From positions 1 to 9,497 of the forward strand of contig JBKHXI010000167.1 of assembly GCA_046566095.1 (NCBI GenBank): 9,497 nt of DNA. Reading direction: 5' to 3'. Source of the DNA: CAMPJU01 sp046566095 (GTDB taxonomy: Bacteria > Pseudomonadota > Gammaproteobacteria > Xanthomonadales > Xanthomonadaceae). Both the position numbers and the translations under genes were made by a program. The number at the start of each line of letters is the position of its first letter. The stretch's first letter is position 1. Below are positions 6,248-9,497 of this stretch, one piece after another. Below the pieces are notes generated by a model. That model saw nothing but the letters and a program-made list of their open reading frames with translations. It did not search any database and was not told where the DNA came from.

Positions 6248-7299
6248 CAGCGGCCCGCCTCGAACACGCCGTAATACGCCATGAGCGCCACCACCACGAT
6301 CCAGGCGATGCTCAGCGGAATGAACACCTTCCAGCCCAGCCGCATGATCTGGTCGTAGCGGTAGCGCGGGAACGAGGCCCGGAACCAGATGAAGCAGCTG
6401 GCGAAGAAGAACACCTTGGCGAACAGCCACCACCAGCCGTCGACCGACAGAAGCGGGATGTCCATGCCGTGGAACGGGCTCAGCCAGCCGCCGAGGAAGA
6501 AGATCGAGGTCAGGAAGCTGACCAGGATCATGTTGGCGTATTCGGCCAGGAAGAACAGCGCGAACGCCGAGCCCGAGTACTCGACCATGTGCCCGGCCAC
6601 GATCTCGCTCTCGCCCTCGACCACGTCGAACGGCGCGCGGTTGGTCTCGGCCACCCCGGACACGAAGAAGATCACGAACAGCGGAAGCAGCGGCAGCCAG
6701 AACCAGTCCAGCGCCCCGAGGTCTCCGGCCTGGGCCATCACGATCTGGCTCAGGTTGAGGCTGCCGGCGGCGACCATGACGCCGACCAGGGCGAAGCCCA
6801 TGGCGATCTCGTAGGACACCACCTGCGCGGCCGAGCGCATCGCGCCGAGGAACGCGTACTTGGAGTTGGAGGCCCAGCCGGCCAGGATCACGCCGTACAC
6901 GCCCAGCGAGGTCATCGCCAGCAGGTACAGGATGCCGGCGTTGGCGTTGGACAGCACCAGCTGCGCATCGAACGGGATCACCGCCCAGGCGGCGAAGGCC
7001 GGCGCCAGCGCGATCAGCGGCGCGACGATGTACAGCGTGCGCTGCGCGCGCGAGGGCTGGATCACCTCCTTGAACAGCAGCTTGAACACGTCGGCGAAGG
7101 CCTGCAGCACGCCGCGGCCGACGTACATCGGCCCGTGGCGCACGTGCATCCAGCCGATCAGCTTCCGTTCCCAGACCACGTAGAAGGCGACCGCGACGAT
7201 CACCGGCATCATGATCGCCAGCACCTTGAGCACGATCCAGGCGGCGGCGCCGGGCGCGCCGAACGAGAGCAGCCAGTCGCGGAACGGGTCGAGGATCAT
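6247..7299 (-). CDS. nuoH: NADH-quinone oxidoreductase subunit H
   Basis: Membrane subunit of complex I (ND1 homologue) that forms the quinone entry chamber with NuoB and NuoD and starts the proton path. It has 350 residues and about eight membrane segments. Conserved parts are WERKLIGW at 43-50 with the following loop, the SYE motif at 162-164 (Glu164), the acidic quinone-loop signature from 215 to 243 (GVAETNRAPFDVVEGESE, with Glu218, Asp225, Glu228, Glu230 and Glu232), and RASFPRYRYDQIMRLGWK at 307-324. The loop at 55-61 reads HGPMYVG where many families have GPNRVG. The ATG at 7299 overlaps the nuoG stop by 4 bases, and GGAGG (7304-7308) lies 4 bases upstream, inside nuoG. Longer readings in this frame belong to the antisense or off-frame part of nuoG. 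Confidence 0.98.
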   Translation of the reverse strand: MILDPFRDWLLSFGAPGAAAWIVLKVLAIMMPVIVAVAFYVVWERKLIGWMHVRHGPMYVGRGVLQAFADVFKLLFKEVIQPSRAQRTLYIVAPLIALAPAFAAWAVIPFDAQLVLSNANAGILYLLAMTSLGVYGVILAGWASNSKYAFLGAMRSAAQVVSYEIAMGFALVGVMVAAGSLNLSQIVMAQAGDLGALDWFWLPLLPLFVIFFVSGVAETNRAPFDVVEGESEIVAGHMVEYSGSAFALFFLAEYANMILVSFLTSIFFLGGWLSPFHGMDIPLLSVDGWWWLFAKVFFFASCFIWFRASFPRYRYDQIMRLGWKVFIPLSIAWIVVVALMAYYGVFEAGR

Positions 7300-9497
7300 G
7301 CCGCCTCCACCCGCACCGGTCCGGGGCCGAGCGCCGCGGTGGCGCCGTAGCCGGTTTCGACGTAGGCCACGCCCTGCGCGACCTGGCCGGAGACCACGGC
7401 CGGCAGGGTCGCGGTGCCCGCGGCCGCGCGGACCTTCGCCATGGCGCCGTCGGCCACGCCTGCGGCCCGCGCGTCGGCCGGATGCAGCACGATGCGCGGT
7501 CCATGGGTCAGCGGGTGCGCCTGCAGCGCGGCGGCGCGGCGGACCACGGCGTCGCTGCGGTAGATCGCCGGCGAGGTCGCCAGCTGCAGCCCGTCGCCGG
7601 CCGCGCCCGGCGCCGCGCTGCGCGCCGCCACGGCGCCTGCGGCCGCGCCCGGGGCCAGGCCCGCGCGCAGTCCCTGCAGGTCGACGAAATCGAAGCCCGG
7701 CAGCTGCAGTTCCCCGGCTAGGGCGCGCAGCACCCGCCAGCCCGGACGCGCCTCGCCCGGCAGGCCGCCCGCCGCCTGCGCGGCCTGGTCGCGGCCGTCC
7801 AGGTTGGTCAGGGTGGCGTCCACCTCCGGCAGCAGCCCGATCGGCAGGATCACGTCGGCCACGGCGAGGGTGGATTCGCAGGCGTAGGCGGTCAGCGCCA
7901 GCACCTGGGCGCCGGCCAGCGCGGCCATGGCCTGCGCCTGGTCGGCGAAGTCCAGGCCCGGTTCGATGCCGTACAGCAGGTAGCCGGCGCGCGGCTCGCG
8001 CAGCATGGCCTGCGCGTCGCGCGAGGCCGGAAGCACGCCGTGCCGGGCCAGGCCGAGCGCGTTGGCGCCCTGCGGGATGCGGCACAGCGCCGCGCCCGTG
8101 GCCTCGGCGAACGCGCGCGCGGCGGCCCGGATCTCCGAGGCGTGCGGGCCGCGCTCGGCGATCGCGCCGACGATCACCACCGCGCGCCCGGCACCCCGGA
8201 TCTCCTCGCGCAGGGCGTTGCCCGACATCGCCCGCGCGATCCAGGCCGGCGCCATCACGTGCTTGCCGGCGACGTCGAACGCGAACTCGAAGTCGACCGG
8301 GTTGACCACGTGCACCTTCGCGCCCTTGAGGAAGGCCTTGCGCACCCGCTGGTGCAGCAGCGGCAGCTCGTGCCGCAGGTTGCTGCCGACGACGACCACG
8401 TGGTCCGCGGCCTCGATCGCGTCGACCGGCATGCCGAAGACCTCGGCCACCGCGCCGTCGGACAGGTCGTGCTCGGCGATGCGATGGTCCAGGTTCCCGG
8501 TGCCGAGCGCGCCGGCCAGCCGCGCCAGCAGCGCGCCCTCCTCGTTGGAGGTCGCCGGGTGCACGAGGATGCCGAGGTCGTCGGCGGCGTTGTCGCGCAG
8601 CACCTGGGCCGCACGCGCCAGCGCCTCGGCCCAGCTGGCCTCGCGCCACTGTCCGTCGACCCGGACCATCGGCGCCCGCGCCCGGTCGGCGGCGTACAGG
8701 CCCTGGTGGGCGTAGCGGTCGCGGTCGGACAGCCAGCACTCGTTGACCGCGTCGTTGTCGCGCGGCACCGTGCGCAGCACCTCGCCGCGGCGCACGTGGT
8801 GGAACAGGTTGCTGCCGAGCGGGTCGTGGAAGCCGAGCGAGGCGCGCGCCACCAGTTCCCACGGCCGCGCCTTGAACCGGAACACCTTGTTGGTCAGCGC
8901 GCCGACCGGGCACACGTCGATCACGTTCCCCGACAGCTCCGTGGTCAGCGGCTTGCCGTCGTAGGTGCCGATCTGCAGGTTCTCGCCGCGCATCATGCCG
9001 CCCAGCTCGTGGCTGCCGGCGATCTCGCCGGTCACCCGGATGCAGCGGGTGCACTGGATGCAGCGGGTCATGTCGCTGGCCACCAGCGGTCCCAGGTCCT
9101 CGTCGGCGACCACCCGCTTGCGCTCGACGAAGCGGCTGACCGAGCGCCCGTAGCCCAGCGACAGGTCCTGCAGCTCGCACTCGCCGCCCTGGTCGCAGAT
9201 CGGGCAATCCAGCGGGTGGTTGATCAGCAGGAACTCCATCACGTTGCGCTGCGACTTGAGCGCCTTCTCGCTGCGGGTCCGGACCTTCATGCCGTCCATC
9301 ACCGGCGTGGCGCAGGCCGGCGCCGGCTTCGGCATCTTCTCGACCTCGACCAGGCACATCCGGCAGTTGGCCGCGATGCTGAGCTTGTCGTGGTAGCAGA
9401 AACGCGGGATCGGGATCCCGGCGCGGTCGGCGGCCTGGATGATCATCGAGCCCTTGGGCGCGGCCATGGCGACGCCGTCGATCTCGATCGCCACGTG
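7296..9497 (-). CDS. nuoG: NADH-quinone oxidoreductase subunit G (5' end beyond window)
   Basis: Large Fe-S subunit of the complex I peripheral arm, relaying electrons from NuoF/NuoE to NuoI. Residues are numbered from the GTG at 9494. An N-terminal ferredoxin-like domain binds [2Fe-2S] N1b through Cys33, Cys44, Cys47 and Cys61. His93, Cys97, Cys100 and Cys106 bind N5. Cys145, Cys148, Cys151 and Cys195 bind N4. A molybdopterin-oxidoreductase-like domain follows from about 220 to 600; it is structural in complex I. Only three Cys occur after 195 and none are in a CxxC pattern, so the extra N7 cluster of E. coli is absent. The GTG at 9494 is probably an internal Val: the codon before it is His, and related proteins as I recall them read HVxIEIDG after a short leader. 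The gene therefore most likely starts beyond the right edge. It ends in a 4-base overlap with nuoH. Confidence 0.97.
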   Translation of the reverse strand, partial: HVAIEIDGVAMAAPKGSMIIQAADRAGIPIPRFCYHDKLSIAANCRMCLVEVEKMPKPAPACATPVMDGMKVRTRSEKALKSQRNVMEFLLINHPLDCPICDQGGECELQDLSLGYGRSVSRFVERKRVVADEDLGPLVASDMTRCIQCTRCIRVTGEIAGSHELGGMMRGENLQIGTYDGKPLTTELSGNVIDVCPVGALTNKVFRFKARPWELVARASLGFHDPLGSNLFHHVRRGEVLRTVPRDNDAVNECWLSDRDRYAHQGLYAADRARAPMVRVDGQWREASWAEALARAAQVLRDNAADDLGILVHPATSNEEGALLARLAGALGTGNLDHRIAEHDLSDGAVAEVFGMPVDAIEAADHVVVVGSNLRHELPLLHQRVRKAFLKGAKVHVVNPVDFEFAFDVAGKHVMAPAWIARAMSGNALREEIRGAGRAVVIVGAIAERGPHASEIRAAARAFAEATGAALCRIPQGANALGLARHGVLPASRDAQAMLREPRAGYLLYGIEPGLDFADQAQAMAALAGAQVLALTAYACESTLAVADVILPIGLLPEVDATLTNLDGRDQAAQAAGGLPGEARPGWRVLRALAGELQLPGFDFVDLQGLRAGLAPGAAAGAVAARSAAPGAAGDGLQLATSPAIYRSDAVVRRAAALQAHPLTHGPRIVLHPADARAAGVADGAMAKVRAAAGTATLPAVVSGQVAQGVAYVETGYGATAALGPGPVRVEAA
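7304..7308 (-). promoter_or_regulatory. Ribosome binding site of nuoH
   Basis: GGAGG on the minus strand inside the last codons of nuoG, 4 bases before the nuoH ATG. Together with the ATGA overlap it fixes the nuoH start and suggests coupled translation with nuoG. The spacing is a little short. Confidence 0.55.

Noticed and set aside
9492..9494. GTG at 9494 as the true nuoG start
   Set aside because: The preceding in-frame codon is His and the frame stays open to the edge. Related proteins, as I recall them, have a short leader ending in HV before the IEIDG segment, so the start most likely lies outside the window.
1..9497. Defence system, prophage, CRISPR array, tRNA or rRNA genes
   Set aside because: Every gene is a standard complex I subunit. 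I saw no spaced identical repeats of CRISPR type, no tRNA-like cloverleaf and no phage or transposase genes.

Overview
The window is a stretch of a bacterial respiratory complex I (NDH-1, proton-pumping NADH:quinone oxidoreductase) operon, read entirely from the minus strand. In transcription order, from the right edge to the left, the genes are nuoG (5' end outside the window), nuoH, nuoI, nuoJ, nuoK, nuoL, nuoM and nuoN (3' end outside the window). The very high GC content, the standard nuoA-N order, a NuoG without the extra N7 cluster ligands, and the particular NuoI, NuoJ and NuoH sequences point to a gammaproteobacterium of the Xanthomonadaceae/Lysobacteraceae (Lysobacter-, Luteimonas- or Xanthomonas-like). 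That assignment comes from remembered family sequences, not a search.

Layout. Positions 9497-7296 encode NuoG, which carries the last Fe-S clusters of the NADH arm. Positions 7299-6247 encode NuoH, the membrane subunit at the quinone site, and 6247-5759 encode NuoI, which carries clusters N6a and N6b. Positions 5750-5091 (NuoJ) and 5094-4771 (NuoK) encode small membrane subunits of the proton path. G/H, H/I and J/K overlap by 4, 1 and 4 bases, so this block is compact and probably translationally coupled. A 280-base gap follows (4770-4491). It holds two diverged copies of a roughly 90-base, hairpin-rich direct repeat and a long hairpin directly behind the nuoK stop codon. The three antiporter-like pumping subunits come next: NuoL (4490-2433), NuoM (2413-884) and NuoN (782 to the left edge). 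A short element with terminal inverted repeats (803-879) fills nearly the whole gap between nuoM and nuoN.

How the genes work together. Electrons from NADH (through NuoE/F, off the right edge) pass along the NuoG clusters to NuoI and on to quinone at the NuoH interface. The released energy is passed through NuoH/J/K/A to the three antiporter-like channels NuoL, NuoM and NuoN, which pump protons. All catalytic and proton-path residues I could check are present, so the complex looks functional.

I found no undescribed multi-gene system. The only content beyond standard complex I genes is the non-coding repeat structure between nuoK and nuoL and between nuoM and nuoN. The nuoK-nuoL pair shows compensatory base changes in a stem and is the most interesting signal here.
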